Assembly: GCF_963678635.1 (NCBI RefSeq)
Contig: NC_087067.1
Span: 19,413,639 to 19,477,638, forward strand
DNA from: Symsagittifera roscoffensis
Taxonomy: Eukaryota; Xenacoelomorpha; Acoela; Convolutidae
DNA length: 64,000 nt
Reading direction: 5' to 3'
Position numbers and translations under genes: made by a program
Notes under the pieces: generated by a model
What the model was told of the DNA's origin: nothing
Seen by the model: only the letters and a program-made list of their open reading frames with translations
The model's database searches: none
In this document: piece by piece, positions 19,305 to 32,000 of the stretch
Numbering within the stretch: position 1 is the first letter of the stretch
How the letters are laid out: each line of letters starts with the position of its first letter

Positions 19305-21113
19305 TTAGTCGTCGGGGAAGAAACCGTGGGGGAAGATGTCGTGGATGAGATCTGAAGTTGTTAGTAATTTGGCTAAGATGCGGATGATATTTTTAGTTTG
19401 AAGCAGTGGCCAAAGCAACTGAAGTGCCTTAATGGTGGTTAGTTCTTCAGTGCCAACTGCAAATTCATAAGGTGTGTTTTGGATTAGATTATATAATTTG
19501 TGGTTGAATTTAGTGTTATGGATGAATTCTAAAATGGGGATTTCTATAGGTTGTACAAACTCGTGTGGGATGAGGAAGGGTCGGGATTCTTCTGCGTTGA
19601 AGGTCTTGGTGATGGGACAAAAGATATACATTTGGGTTATGGGATCATAATTTCGAAGAATACCATGAAGGTTAGTATCTTTAATGCAATATGTGAAGTT
19701 AAGAAAGAATGGTGAGGTGTATTTGGAATTGATGAATTGAAAACGATGGTGTGGTTGTCTGGAGGGAGTGTGTAGGTCAAAGTGATTTTGGATGAAACGA
19801 TAATAAGTATATGTGTGTGTTTGTTTAGTGCGCAACATAATATCGTGTGAGCAGTGCAAATCTCTTTCATGTGGTGCAAGGAAATGAAAGGTTAGTGAAA
19901 ATATTTGGAAGCGTTCTTTAAAACTTTCGTAGGCTTGCGTGTCTGTTAGTGCTTCTGAAATAATGTGGTCAAACTTGCGATCGAAGATATTTAGTGTAAA
20001 TACATATGGTGTTTTAATGAAAAGTTTCTCGGTGATTTGTGGGTTAGCGAAGCGATCGTCGTCTAAGAATTGATCTTGGTTAGTTCTGATGATGTTATGA
20101 TCGTAATATTCTAGTGTATATTCATTAGCTCGGGGTGCAGTGTGTGTTTTTAGTGATTTTTTATATCCAATGTAAGTAAATTGTCTAGGTGTTAGTGTTG
20201 TAGTGAGTCGATATAGCATGTCCTTATTTCGTTCTATATCGATATGAGTGTTAGATAAAGGTAAGCAAAGGGGATTTGTAAAATGATAATATGAGGTCCA
20301 AGGAAGGGTAGGCATTAAAACGTATTCGTCTACAAAGTTACGTGTCTCGTTAGTGTCATGAGGGGTGTTTAAGGTGTATTGTGGAAATGAGGGTAAGGTG
20401 ATAGCTAAAAATTCTTTTGTGTTAGTGTGTTGTGGATGGTTGATATATTCACGGGCTGTTCCTGGTTTCGCTGGGAAAGGATGGTTGGGGAACTTCCTTT
20501 TAAAAGTGCGGTAAGCTCTATTAGTGCTGAGTGAAGATTCAGTAGTTGTGGATGATGGTGCTAATGATTCAGTATAAATTGAAGAGGGTGTAGGGGTAGG
20601 AGGGTTGGATGAATCTATTGTGGATGAGATTTGGTTTATGGTTGGGGTGTCAAGGTGATAGGGTTGTTGTTGTAGGGTAATGAAATTATCTAGTTCTGGG
20701 GAGATTCGGGGGGTGTCTGGAGAATGAGATGATTGGTCTGAGTGAAGTGAGGAGTAGGTTGGAGTGACTTGGGAAGCATAAGAGGGTGTAGAATTGGTTG
20801 GGTCAGGGTTATTTGGTAGTATGGGTTGAAAAGGGGGTTGGGAAAAATTTGAGGAATTGGTGTGAAAATTATTTGATGGAGATGGTTCAGAGTCGGCAAA
20901 TTCATCGGGGGTTTCAATATTCGGGTTATTGAGTTGTGAGATGGAGTATAAAACTGAGATGTGTGAATTAGTATCGGAATTCATGCCGGATGTTACATTA
21001 CTGGATGGGAAATCGGGTGGCGGAAAAGCAAAAAGTGGTATTATTGGGATTGGAGTGGTGAGGTTGGTTGGGTGGGAATTTGATCGGTGTAGGGATCCAA
21101 GTTGTCGGCTCAT
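19305..21113 (-). CDS. Element A 602-aa accessory protein
   Basis: ATG at 21113, 602 codons, no break. Residues 1-220 are Ser/Pro/Thr/Asn-rich and probably disordered. The rest looks globular, with YRTFKRKFPNHPF, AITLPSFPQYTL, LTPRQFTYIGYKK, LNIFDRKFDHIISEAL and FHFLAPHERDLHCSHDI. No signal peptide, membrane span or zinc motif is obvious. It lies 55 nt downstream of the env-like gene, where viruses often keep regulatory or accessory genes. I do not recognise the family. Confidence 0.6.
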   Translation of the reverse strand: MSRQLGSLHRSNSHPTNLTTPIPIIPLFAFPPPDFPSSNVTSGMNSDTNSHISVLYSISQLNNPNIETPDEFADSEPSPSNNFHTNSSNFSQPPFQPILPNNPDPTNSTPSYASQVTPTYSSLHSDQSSHSPDTPRISPELDNFITLQQQPYHLDTPTINQISSTIDSSNPPTPTPSSIYTESLAPSSTTTESSLSTNRAYRTFKRKFPNHPFPAKPGTAREYINHPQHTNTKEFLAITLPSFPQYTLNTPHDTNETRNFVDEYVLMPTLPWTSYYHFTNPLCLPLSNTHIDIERNKDMLYRLTTTLTPRQFTYIGYKKSLKTHTAPRANEYTLEYYDHNIIRTNQDQFLDDDRFANPQITEKLFIKTPYVFTLNIFDRKFDHIISEALTDTQAYESFKERFQIFSLTFHFLAPHERDLHCSHDIMLRTKQTHTYTYYRFIQNHFDLHTPSRQPHHRFQFINSKYTSPFFLNFTYCIKDTNLHGILRNYDPITQMYIFCPITKTFNAEESRPFLIPHEFVQPIEIPILEFIHNTKFNHKLYNLIQNTPYEFAVGTEELTTIKALQLLWPLLQTKNIIRILAKLLTTSDLIHDIFPHGFFPDD

Positions 21114-21168
21114 CGTGGGCTAAAAAAATTATTATTTTGAGACTGAAAAGCGGTGGTATGGGGTTGTT

Positions 21169-23724
21169 CTATAATTTGTTCATAAGTATTTCATCTTGTG
21201 AGTGGTGTGGCATTATATGTTGGATGGGACTTTGTGATATGGTTGGTCTAAAATTATTATGTGTTATGGCTAAATTTCGAAAATTACGTGGGACTAGGGA
21301 TAATGGATGGTTATGTGGTAGGGGTGGTAACTGTGGTGCTGTTGGTGTTGTGTCTGCATTGTTATGTTCTTCGTCGTATGTGTTCTGTCTTGTTGCTATT
21401 TTTGTGTTATATTCTTTTATTTGTGCGTCTAAAAGAGTTTTGTTTATAGATGTAGAAAATATTCCAAAAAATCCTGCAAATAGTATGCGTGCTACACTTG
21501 CTTGTCTATTGACTTGTGTGTGTATAGCACATGTGTTATAGATTCCTTTTAAGAGTGAAAAAAGAAATCCAATAAAGTTAAACATTGCGTATAAAATAGT
21601 CAGTTTTTCTAAGATGTAGTAGGGCCATCCTAGAAAATCAAGAATTTCATTCTTGAGTGTAACAAAGCTAAAAATATTGATAGGTGATATATCTTGGGGA
21701 CGGTATTTTTCACCGTTTAGATTTATATAATCTTTAATGTCTTTAAAATATCCGCTATAGTCTTGCGTATAGATGTCTGCAAATCCTGCGGTTTCGGCAA
21801 GTTTGCGTAAGTTTTGGTCAATTGATTGTCTTTGTATTGTGTCCATTTGTGTTAATAATTCCTGGAATTGTTGTGTTCTAATGTGATGTTGAATATCTGA
21901 TTTTGAGTATATTCCTATTGATTGTAAGTCTATATTTGGGTTTCGAGCGATAGCGCGAATGCTTTCTGGTGAAAATTTTTTGAGTGATTGCATTAATGTG
22001 GGATATGGGGTGAGAAGGTAATATTTATCTTCATCAGGGTTTAGTTGTACTACGTTGTGGCTATTTTCTGATCCACATGGAACTGCGGTATCCCAGAAAT
22101 AGGTTCTTCGTGAAAGTGTGTCAACGAAATGTACTTTATTCTTATAAAAGATAGGGATTCTTTTATAGCATCGTTTATCTTCAAAAACGTATAGTGGTGA
22201 TACTTTTTTAGTACAAGTATAAAACCATAAGATGTTTCCTTCATAGTCTAAAAAATTTGATCTATTTCCTGATAGTAAATATCCTGCGTAGGTTATTTTT
22301 AATACTGCTAGTGCAAGTGATTGTAATATTTGTGTTCTTTCTAATTCGCATAGTTGGTGTAATGTTTCTAATTCGGAGAGTGACATTTCTTGAAAAATTC
22401 GGCTAATCGTGTAGTCTAGTTTCATATCTAAGTGAATATCATAGTGGATATTACCAAAATATGTACTATTCATTAGTGATAGTTCTTGTAAACGTGTGCT
22501 TTGATCGTCTTGGGGCTTTAAATGTCCACCAGGTTGACCTGTATTCTTTTGAAAATTAACTGGTATATATGATGTTCCTTCGTTTAGGGGATGACTTGTG
22601 GCGTATGGGTCGACTTTTATTTTTCCAGTGGTCATGTCGAATCCATTTTCGTATTCAACTAATATTTCAGAGTATTGTGTTTTGTGAAGTGGGTTTCTGT
22701 ATTTACATGCAAGTTCTGTTTCTTGATATATTTGAAAACGTGTTAATTTATTTTCTATATTATGAATGATTCGAAAATTAGAACTTATTTTTCGTAATGG
22801 ATTTACTTGTTCATATGGTATTGATTGTATAAAATATTTTTCGTGAAATTTTATCATACGAGCGTGTATTTTTGCTACTTGAAATGTTGTACATGTGTCT
22901 TCGGGGAACCAAACAATTGTTGCTTGTGTTCTGGTTGTAGGGTCTCAATAACCTTGGTCGTTTTTACAAGGTAATCTAATTCCTTGATAAATCATTGTGT
23001 TGTCTGATAAATCTCGTGTGAGTTGTATTTTTTCGAGTTGTATTTTCCAATCGAAAAACATTATTTCTTGGTATCCTTTATTTTTTGTGTCTGCTTTGCA
23101 GTTTGATGGGTCATTTATACCAATGTGTGGTATCCAGTGTTTATCGTGCATGTCATAGGTTAATCGTCCGTGTGCGCCGTTGTATGGGTATTTTTCATCT
23201 AATTTTATATGTCCTTGATATCTTTCAAGTTCTGCTTGATGTACAGAATCTGAAAAAACTTGGAAATATACTAAATTTCTATCTGTGTTTTTATTTTTTG
23301 TGATGTTTAGTCGGAGTAACTCGTTTTTACAATCTTCGGGATTGAGATGTAAAAGTCGTTCTATATTACTCTGGTAGAATGATTCATGGTCAAGTCGGTT
23401 TTTATTTCCGTTTGAGACTTGTGAACAATGTACTTTCTTTTCAGAAAATGTTGCTGTGAATTTATATCCTATAACTGTAGTTGCTCGGGCTTTTGAATAA
23501 AGTGTTGCTATTACATTTGTAGTTTCTATGGCTTGGGGTTCTGTTTCGCACTGTGATACTTGATTTATTGCATACTTGTGTAGTGTTTTTTGTTCGTTTT
23601 CTTCACAATCGTAATGTGTTACTAATAAATCTTGGGGTCCTGTGCGGGGAGAAGGGTTTATGTTTTGATTTGAGATTACTAGAAAAAGGAGTTGGAGAAA
23701 AATTAATAATTTTAGAATATACAT
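21169..23724 (-). pseudogene. Element A envelope-like glycoprotein gene, interrupted by a TGA
   Basis: From an ATG at 23724 the product begins with a hydrophobic signal peptide (LKLLIFLQLLFLVIS), followed by a Cys-containing ectodomain (HYDCEENE, QVSQCETEP, KVHCSQVS). An in-frame TGA at 22945-22947 stops it. The same frame continues with further Cys pairs and a long hydrophobic membrane segment near the C-terminus (YYILEKLTILYAMFNFIGFL), then a basic and Pro-rich cytoplasmic tail ending at 21169. This architecture is that of a class-type membrane fusion protein captured by retroelements. The N-terminal Cys pattern recalls glycoproteins of negative-strand viruses such as chuviruses, but that link is tentative. 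The stop makes this copy defective. Confidence 0.65.
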
Positions 23725-24849
23725 GTGTATGATAATCCTGAGTATGGGTTATAAAATGTGATGTAACTAATTGTCTTTTTGGTATATCTGTCGTATTTAT
23801 ATATTACTTCAGTGGTTATAAATGGTGGTGGTAGTGATTGAGCTGTTATGTTTGGTGGGTTTAATGGGTAGGGATGTTGAGTAATGTTGTTTAATTTAAC
23901 TGTGATTTCAAACTTTAATTGTAAACTGTTTTGTTGGAGTATTTGGATATTGTGATCACGGATATCGTCGTGAATGTCTTGTCGGTATTGTAATCTATTA
24001 AGTGCCCAGTTGTGAAGGCGATTACTTTCTAGATGTTGTCCAAATAATGGTGGAGGGGCTGTAAATGTATTCCAATCTAGTCTTAAAGGGATATTTGTTG
24101 ATGATTGTTCTCGATATCTGGCGTCGAGATTATTTGGAAAATTTAAGTTAAAAGGTGGTGGTGAAATCTGGCTTATTGATGGTGTTGATGGTAGTGATAA
24201 TGTTTCTGGTAGTGATGAGGATGTTGTTGTATCCGTAGAAATATCTATTGGATCATTGACTAAATTTAATTCACCTTGTGTAAAAGAATGTGTTGTCCAA
24301 TATGGTAGTCGTGATGCCTGGTTTGGGGGGTTAAAGGGATTTTCACGTATTTGTTCAGATGTTGGTGTTGAACCTAAGTAATCTGATGGTAGGCTTGAGG
24401 TGCTACGTTGTGAAAGAAGCGTAGGGGTTTCTGGTAATGTACCAATGGGGTTTTCTGGAGTGTTTTGTGATGGGGATTGAGGTATGTCGAAATGAACTCG
24501 GGGAGTTTGAAAATTTCTGTTTCGTCGAGGATGTATAATTTGTCTATTTATTTCGACTGTATTTGGGTTTTGACTAGGATTTCTTATTCTACTTAATTCT
24601 TGTGGTAGTGTTGGGTATAAGTTATATGTTGGTTCGCTTAGAGGTGCTTGTCGTTGAACTGGTTCTAGTGGTTCTGATAAACGAGCGTGTCGTTCTTCAA
24701 AAGTGTATGGGTTATCTTGAAAGGAAATTCGTGTAGATGTTTGAGGATTATGGGTAGTTGAAGGTGTTGTTGGGTTATCTTGGGATGATGTCGGTGAAGA
24801 CTGACTTTGTGACTTTTGGGTAGCAATTTTTGATAGCTTTTTGGTCTAT
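23712..24849 (-). CDS. Element A ATG-less ORF between integrase and env
   Basis: About 378 codons open on the minus strand from a TAG at ~24850 to a TAA at 23712, with no early ATG. The N-terminal two thirds are Ser/Thr/Pro/Gln-rich and presumably disordered (ARLSEPLEPVQRQAP, IHPRRNRNFQTPRVHF). The C-terminal third is more ordered, with LDWNTFTAPPPLFG, NRLQYRQDIHDDIRDHNIQI and FYNPYSGLSY. It overlaps the env ATG by 13 nt in another frame. A spliced leader exon or frameshift would be needed for expression. Family unknown. Confidence 0.5.
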
Positions 24850-25860
24850 TCTTTTAGTGAAAAAGTTAATTTTTATTATAGTATTCTTCTAAGAAAAGAA
24901 TTAGGAGGATTGTTGCTAGAGCGAATGTGATGATTGCTTTCTTTATACATTTGCATATGGTCAAAATGAGGGATGATAGAAATGTTATGAAAATTACAAA
25001 TAGTAGAAAAATATCAGTTCTACTGAAAATAGTTCGTATCATTTAGACAAGTTTTATAAATCGTACCTGTGGATATAATCAAGGGTTTTTGAAAGTTGGA
25101 GAAATAGTTCGAATATAGTGTAGAAAATTAAAAAAATATTACAAAAAATTTAAGAATATTAGAAAAGATTCAAGGATATCAAAAAGTAATATTATGAAAG
25201 TTTCAAGTATCGTAAAAAATTGTTTGAGGTTTGTGATAATTTTAGTGACTGTTTGATAGAAGAGCATTTAAGAAATGGCTTCGTGATCGAATATTTTTTG
25301 TTGTTTGGGGCAATTTTCAAGTGTGGTCGGATTATTTATTAGTTTTTTGACAAGTGGGTTGAGTTTTGTAAAAAATTGTTGGGGGCAATTTTTATGGTGA
25401 TCGGTAGGTCTTCTTTGTCTTTATTTTCATTTGTCAAATGATCTGGGGTATTTTTGAGATTTTTATACTTTAGGCTAAATAAAATGGTCATTCTTTTACT
25501 TTAGGCTAATTTAACATATTTGTTTGGGGGATATTTCAGGTCTGAGTTGGGGAAATATTGTTGATCTTTGGTTTATTAGATAAGGAAGGGTTATGATAAT
25601 ATGGTGATATTTATTTTAGTTGTCAAGTTGGAGTGGTTTGCTTATTTTTGACCTGGAGGTCGTAGAGTTATAGTTATAGATATGCCTGGAGTTTAATATT
25701 TTTCGTCTAGTTGGTTTGTGTTAAAGTTATAGAAGGTGACGGATTGGATGAATCCTATTGGCTAATTTTGAACTAGAATCGCTGCGTGTTTATCAGCATG
25801 TTATCTTGAAAAGTGAAAGTGTAAAATGTTTCAGAGGTGCAAAGATTATTAAATGTAGAA
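24850..25860 (-). other. Element A spacer between integrase and downstream ORFs
   Basis: About 1 kb, very A+T-rich, no coding frame. By position it may carry the splice acceptor for env-type subgenomic mRNA, but no specific signal is convincing. Confidence 0.4.
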
Positions 25861-27793
25861 TTAAGGTTGTTTTTGAAATTCAACTTTCTTTAATATTTTA
25901 GATTGTGGGATGAATACTTTATAATTTTTACGTGGTTGATTTCTAAGTCGTGAAGACTCTCTATGTTCTGATTTGTCGATTTGTTTTTGGGGTATTATTT
26001 GTTCTGTCATTTTTCTATTTTTTCTTTCTTTTTGAGATGTATTTTGATCGAGATTTTTTGTATTGTTTTTTGTGGTGTTTGATTTTGTATTTTGATTTCC
26101 GAGGTGAATATCATTTTGTTCCTTTGTTATGTTGTCCGTATGTGGGTCATTTTGAATAACTTTTAAACCTGTAAAAGAATATAATTGAGTAAGTTCGCGG
26201 AGTGCGTATTCTTTTGGATAATAAGGTAATAGGTTATTTCGGTGTTGAACGATTTCTTTTTTATCTGAGTCGGTGATTTTATATGTGACATCAGTGGGTT
26301 TTGCAATTATTTGGTATGGTCCTTTACGAAGGGGTTGTAACTTTTTTGAAATTCCTTTTTGAGTATTAAAATTGGGTATTAAAACAAATGTTCCAATTTT
26401 TAAATCGGAGGCTGGTGTAAAGCGTGAATTTATTTGTTCATTAATATTTTGCCTTTGTAACAACTTTTTTGTTACCTTTTGGTAAATTTCATTGTGTTTT
26501 TTATCTCTGTTTAAAATCCATTCGGTGTGTGTACCGGAGGCTAATTTAAGAATTTGTGGGTGATGAAAATGATCTTCATCGTGTGTATGTAATGGTAGGT
26601 TATAACAAATTGAGTCTTTATTTGGTTGACAATAACCTTGTGCGTTTTTATGAGAGTTTGCTGTAAACATTATTGGTTTGCGTGGCTTTTGGTTAAAAAC
26701 CATTTCATATGGTGACATTCCTAAAGTTGTCGTGATTTGTGAATTATATGCTAAGGGAAATAGTTTTACATCTGCTGACCATTCGGTATATCTTGTATCA
26801 TTTCCATTGATGATACATCTGAGATATTCTTGTAATGAACGGTTCATACCTTCGACTAAGCCGTTTGTCCAAGGTGCGTGAGATGTACGTGGTTTGTGTT
26901 TAATGTTATATAAATGACATAGTGTGATGATTTCATTATTTATGAATTCTGTACCGTTATCTGTAACTAAAATTTCTGATAGTCCGAATTTTGCTATCCA
27001 GTGTTCATAGAGTGTTGTGTAAGCGTAATAAGCGTTACAATGTGGTACTGGGTTAAGTGCTACATAATGTGTAAATGCGTCAACAATTACCATGATGTAG
27101 GAGTTTCCTTCGGATGAGGGTGAAATTGGTCCTTTGGTATCAAATGAGATACGATGATTAAAGTACAAACTTTGTCCTTTAAAATCTTGTTTTTGTGCTA
27201 TTTGTTTTTGATTTGGGTAAGGTTTATTTAGTTGACATACTATACAGTCATTGCATAGTACTTTTATCCAAATTGGTGCATTTGGGAAATAAAAGTTTTG
27301 TACAAAATTTGAATATGTTTTTTCTGATCCAGAGTGTCCTTTAATATTTTGTGTATGTGAAATATTAAAAGCTATAAGAATCATACTTAAAGGGAGACAG
27401 GGAACTGTAGATTCATTTAGTTTGTATTCTAGAAGGTCTGTGTTTTCGTTAATTGTTGTATTATTGAATTTTCGAAAATATCGGAGGAGTGTTTTGTTTC
27501 CTAGAATAGTTGAATCTGCTTTGATAGGTTTAGTTTTATATTTGTGCCATGATTTCAGTTGTCGAATTACTGGGTCAAGGTTTTGATATTGTTTCAGTGT
27601 TGAAATTGTAATTGTTTCTGTTGGGAGGAGAAAAATGTTTTCAATTTCTAATTTAGATAAGGGTATTGTGTCAAGTGGGTCATGGAGGTCAAAAACTTGA
27701 TTTATTGTGTATTTTGAATCGTTTGTTTGTGGTCCTGATAAGTTTATTTTATCAGTTAAATTTTCTTTTTCAATTAGTGGAAAATGGTCTTTT
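25861..27793 (-). CDS. Element A integrase, with open N-terminal extension, missing its upstream RT
   Basis: The first ATG is at 27384, but the frame is open to about 27793, as expected for an internal part of a Pol polyprotein. Features in order are the HHCC zinc-binding region (GHSGSEKT, CIVCQ); the core with SFDTKGPI (Asp), VTDNGTEF (Asp) and NGLVEGMNR (Glu); the gypsy-like GMSPYEMVFN block; and a GPYQIIAKP segment (GPY/F module). A Lys/Asn/Gln-rich tail follows. All catalytic residues are present. Immediately upstream the RT and RNase H domains are absent. Confidence 0.85.
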
Positions 27794-27802
27794 TTAGGCG
27801 GG

Positions 27803-29077
27803 TTATGTTTTTATGTTGTATTGTTCTAAAATGTCGAGTAATCTGTTCACTTTATCGTGTAAGTGAATTGGTACTTTACTTGCTCTTTGTTTTTTGAAAA
27901 CTGCGTCTGGTTTTAATGGGAGATGTAGTGATGAGCTGATTTTGCCAACATCAAATTTGGATGTTGCATAGACTGATGAATATTTAATTAGCTGTTTTGC
28001 TAGTTTTTCAAATTCGTCTTGTGTTATTTGTGAATGTTGGAAATTAAACATTGTTAAAAATTTCTGTTGACTCTCTGTGTAGTTACTTATGTTGAATGTA
28101 TATTTGAAATATGGGGTTTTTGTGAAATAATCCGTATTTTTGTTTTCGTTACTTATTATACTATTTATAGATAATTCTTCATTAAGAATTGTGGATTGGC
28201 AAATATCTAGTAATTGGAGTATATTATTTACACGATATGCTTTTTCGTGTATTGGTGATATTGTAGCGTTGGTTTCGCAATAGCCTAAAAGTCCTAAAGG
28301 TAATGTTACTTGGTAAGGTGTATTGTTGTATACATGTAAGGAAATAATATCTGAATTCGAGTTTTTCAAATATTTTATTGATGAGATTGTGATTTTGAAA
28401 AATTTATGAATAGGTTTGAATTCAAAATCTGACATATAAAATTTTTGTTTGTTTTGTTTTTTATCATATTGGTGAACTTGCTTTATTGAAAAATTGTATA
28501 TGTTTCCTGATAGTGGTTTCAAGTGTTTTCTTTGTTGGTTATATATTGGATAGAATTTTGAAAAGAATGGTGGTTGTTTATTTAATCTTTGAAAAAATGT
28601 TAGGGATGTGTCTTTTGTTTTTGTATATTTATCTTTGATTAATATTTTACTATTCAAGATGTTGATTGTTGGTATATATTTAGAGATAAATGGTATTCCA
28701 ATGATATTGTGTTTAATATCAGTGATATGGAATATTTGTTTAAATGGTTTGGTTAAAATTTTGTTTTGCTCCATTGTTCTTGTGGGGAGAAGAAATAATT
28801 GAATTTTTCCGTAGTTTATTAATGTTGATCCTTGTGCTGTTGCTAGTTTGCTGGAGGTTTCAAGAGGTGTTAGCTTTGGGTGTAAGGTTTTTATTTCATT
28901 CCATGTGGGAATGTTTATTATATTTGATTCTGCTCCTGAATCAATTAAAAAATCAATTTCAAGATCTGGTGGTTCAAATTCTTTGCTTCTTGGACTTTCT
29001 AAAAAAAATGGTATTGTCCAAATTTTTTCTTTGGGTTGTTCTTTTTGTATGTTTTGATAGATGTGATTTGTATTCAA
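27803..29077 (-). pseudogene. Element A protease and start of RT, truncated by an internal deletion
   Basis: An ATG-less frame (leftmost TTG at 29077) that overlaps the end of gag in the -1 frame, so it was probably expressed by frameshifting. It contains the aspartic protease motif FLIDSGAESN near residue 45, and its C-terminus reaches the conserved segment just before RT (LHLPLKPDAVFKKQRA, then HLHDKVNRLLDILEQ). There it stops at 27803, where the RT palm would start. The next base pairs already encode the pre-integrase linker in another frame, showing loss of the entire RT-RNase H block. Confidence 0.75.
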
Positions 29078-32000
29078 GCATTTTGTTTTTTCGTTCTCAT
29101 TGGGTTGATTTGTAGTGTTAATTTCATTAGTTTTTTGTGTCGTCGGTGTGGAATGGACGGGTTCAATATAATAATTGTGAAGGAGTTCTGATTGATTCTC
29201 ATATATGTGTGATGAAAAAAGTTGTTCATATATAACAGGTTCATAGTCATTTTCGCCTTTATCATATTGATGGAGAGAGTGTTTTCTGCATTGCTTTCTG
29301 AATCTGATGATCCACAGTTTATTTGATTGAGTTGTAACGTATCAGTTACTGTGTCATCAATACCTGGAGGGTCTGATGTTGTTTCTGGATTAGATTGTTC
29401 TTGATTAATATGTCTTTGATGTTTAGGTGTACTACTTCTGTGGCGATTATTAGAATTATTATAATGGTTATTATTCCTGTGTGGTGATTGGGAATAATTT
29501 CTATAACGATTATTATAACTTGAATGTCGATTTTGTGAATTATTTCGCGATCTGTTTTGGTAATTATTGTTTGGTCTGTTATAGTTTGATCTATTATATG
29601 AGTTATTCCTTGATTGATTGTTCGGGTAATTCTGGTTTCGGTTGTTTGAATAACTTCTATTCCGATTATTGGAGTAGTTTCTGTTCCTATTGTATGATGA
29701 ATTTCGTGATTGATTGTTTGGATAATAATTATTTCTTGATTGGGAATTAGATCTAGAAACAAATCGTTGTGTATTTGAATGTGATCTGGAGTAGTTATTT
29801 CGACTATTTGGTCTATTGTAGTGATTTTGTGATGAATTTTGCGTGTTTCTTCGTTCTGGTGATCTTCCTCTATAACTTGAGTTATATGGTGATTGATTTC
29901 TTGTATAATTTGTATTGTTCGGGAGTGGTTTTCCTGAACTGTTGTTGCTGTAGACTGTTTTGTTCGGTAGATTTTGGTCTTTTTTCATGTATTGATAGAA
30001 TGATTTATTTGGTTCTTTATATTTTTGAGGTTTATTTTGATTGTCTTGCTGTTTTTGTCTACATTCAGAAATACTATGTCCGTATTGTCGGCAATAATTA
30101 CACCATTTTTTGAAAGATGGTTTGCCTTTAAAGTTTGGGTGTTTTTCGTAAATATTGAGTATTTCAGTGATTTTTTCAACGAGGTCTGTATCTGATTCCT
30201 GTATATTGTTTATATTTGTGGAAGCTGTTTCAATTCTGTTAACGTATTGTAATTTCAGATTTTCCGTTTCTTCGAGTTTCATTGTGATTTCTGCTTGTTC
30301 TAGTTTGTCTACTAGTTTTCGAAAATCTAAATCGGGTTCTCGAATTGACGAAGGATGGGATGCTCTCTTTTTTATTGCTATTTTCCTTAATTGTGGTGTT
30401 AAGGTCATCATTAAGATTTCTGTCATCTTTGTGTTTTTATAGTCATGTGTATTTAATGAATATGCTTTTCGAACTAGTGTTTCGATTCGTACTGCTAATT
30501 GCTTGATGGTTTCGTTTGGTAATCTGCGAATTTCATTACATAAAACTCTTTGTTGTTGTTTGTTTCTTTCGGAGTCAAACATTTTTGAAAATTCTTGTGT
30601 AAACCTTTTCCAATTTGATTTTATTTCTATAGGCAATACTGAAAACCATTTTTGGGCTGCGCCATCTAGAGTTGTTTGTATTAACGCTGTGCGTCGATGT
30701 ATCCAGTTTTGATGTAGTGGCGTATTAATTGGTTCAGGTCCTATATTTAAAATCAAATTTGCTGTGACTGCATTTAAATAGTCTTCTACAGAATATTCAG
30801 GGTCTGTTCCTGTGAATACCATTAAAGGTTTATTTGATGTTATTGATGATCCACCCATAAGGTATGGATTCATCGTCATTTGTAATGATTCTGCTGCATT
30901 TGGCATTTGAGAAAAATTTGAAAGTTGATTTCTTGTTATTTCGTGTTGTTGAAGATAATATGGGAGTGGTATTTCATTTTGCATTTGTGCTGGTTGGTAC
31001 GAGTTTGCAATCATTGGGTTTTGTTGCTGAATTGGTTGAAAAGATTGTGTATTAATTGGGTTTTGTTGTTGAATTGGTTGTTGGTTTTGTGTATCTATTG
31101 GTTGTGGAGAAAAAATTCTATTATATGTATGTGGTTTCTGTATTCATTGTCCACGATATTCTTGATTATAGGGTGTAAATATATCTGGTTGTAAGAAATC
31201 ATCATCTGAGGATAAGTAATCCATTTGATAAGATATTTGTTTTTTATTTTTATTTTGTTGAAAAAATGGATAGTTTTCACTACGATCCTGTGGAGGATGT
31301 AAATTTGTTTGGAAATTCACTGAATTAGGTGGTGCCATTGGGTTATCCCAGTTTCGAGATCTTGTATAATTACTAAAATTTTTTCGTGGTTGATAATTTG
31401 TTTTTGATGGATGTGTGTAATTATAATTATGGTCTGCAAAGTTGTTTCTAGTGAACGTTTTGCGTGTTTTTGGCGGTATTGTCATGGGTCTGTATGTTTG
31501 GTAATCCATGTGTGAATATTTTGGGGCAACCGAAGGTTTAACGGTTGATTGTAATGTTACCTGTGTTTGTGAAGGATTTGTATTTCTTGGTGTTGTTAAG
31601 TTTGGACGTATTGGTGAAATACTTTGTTGTGTAGTTGTTGTGTGTACGATTTCTTCATTTATGAAGTGTGATGGTGTCTGGATATCTTGTTGAGTAAGAT
31701 TCCTAGTTCCATTGAGGTTTTCATTGTGTATGACTGTAGAGTTTAAACTATTATTTTGCATATCGGGTAAAAATGTATTATAGTTTAATGGTGTTGCATC
31801 AATGGTTAATGGTATTACTCGTACATAATCTCTTACATAAGATATCGTACTTATTGCTTGACTTGAGATTGATTGTGGGAAGTTTATGGATGCGGGATGA
31901 GACCATTTGGGGTCCCAAACATAGTCTGATTGTTCTGTGATGGCAGTATCATCGTTTGAGTTTTGGGGTCTAAAATTTTTTCTTGCTTGTGAAATTAAAT

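Noticed and set aside
29074..29110. A AAAAAAC run at the gag-protease overlap of element A as a slippery heptamer
   Set aside because: In the gag frame it reads as AAA AAA C, not the X XXY YYZ phase required for -1 slippage, so a frameshift signal is not established here.
29346..29762. 138-codon Ile/Thr-rich frame (also at 57801-58217)
   Set aside because: Frame-shifted shadow of the repetitive Asn/Arg/Tyr nucleocapsid region of gag.
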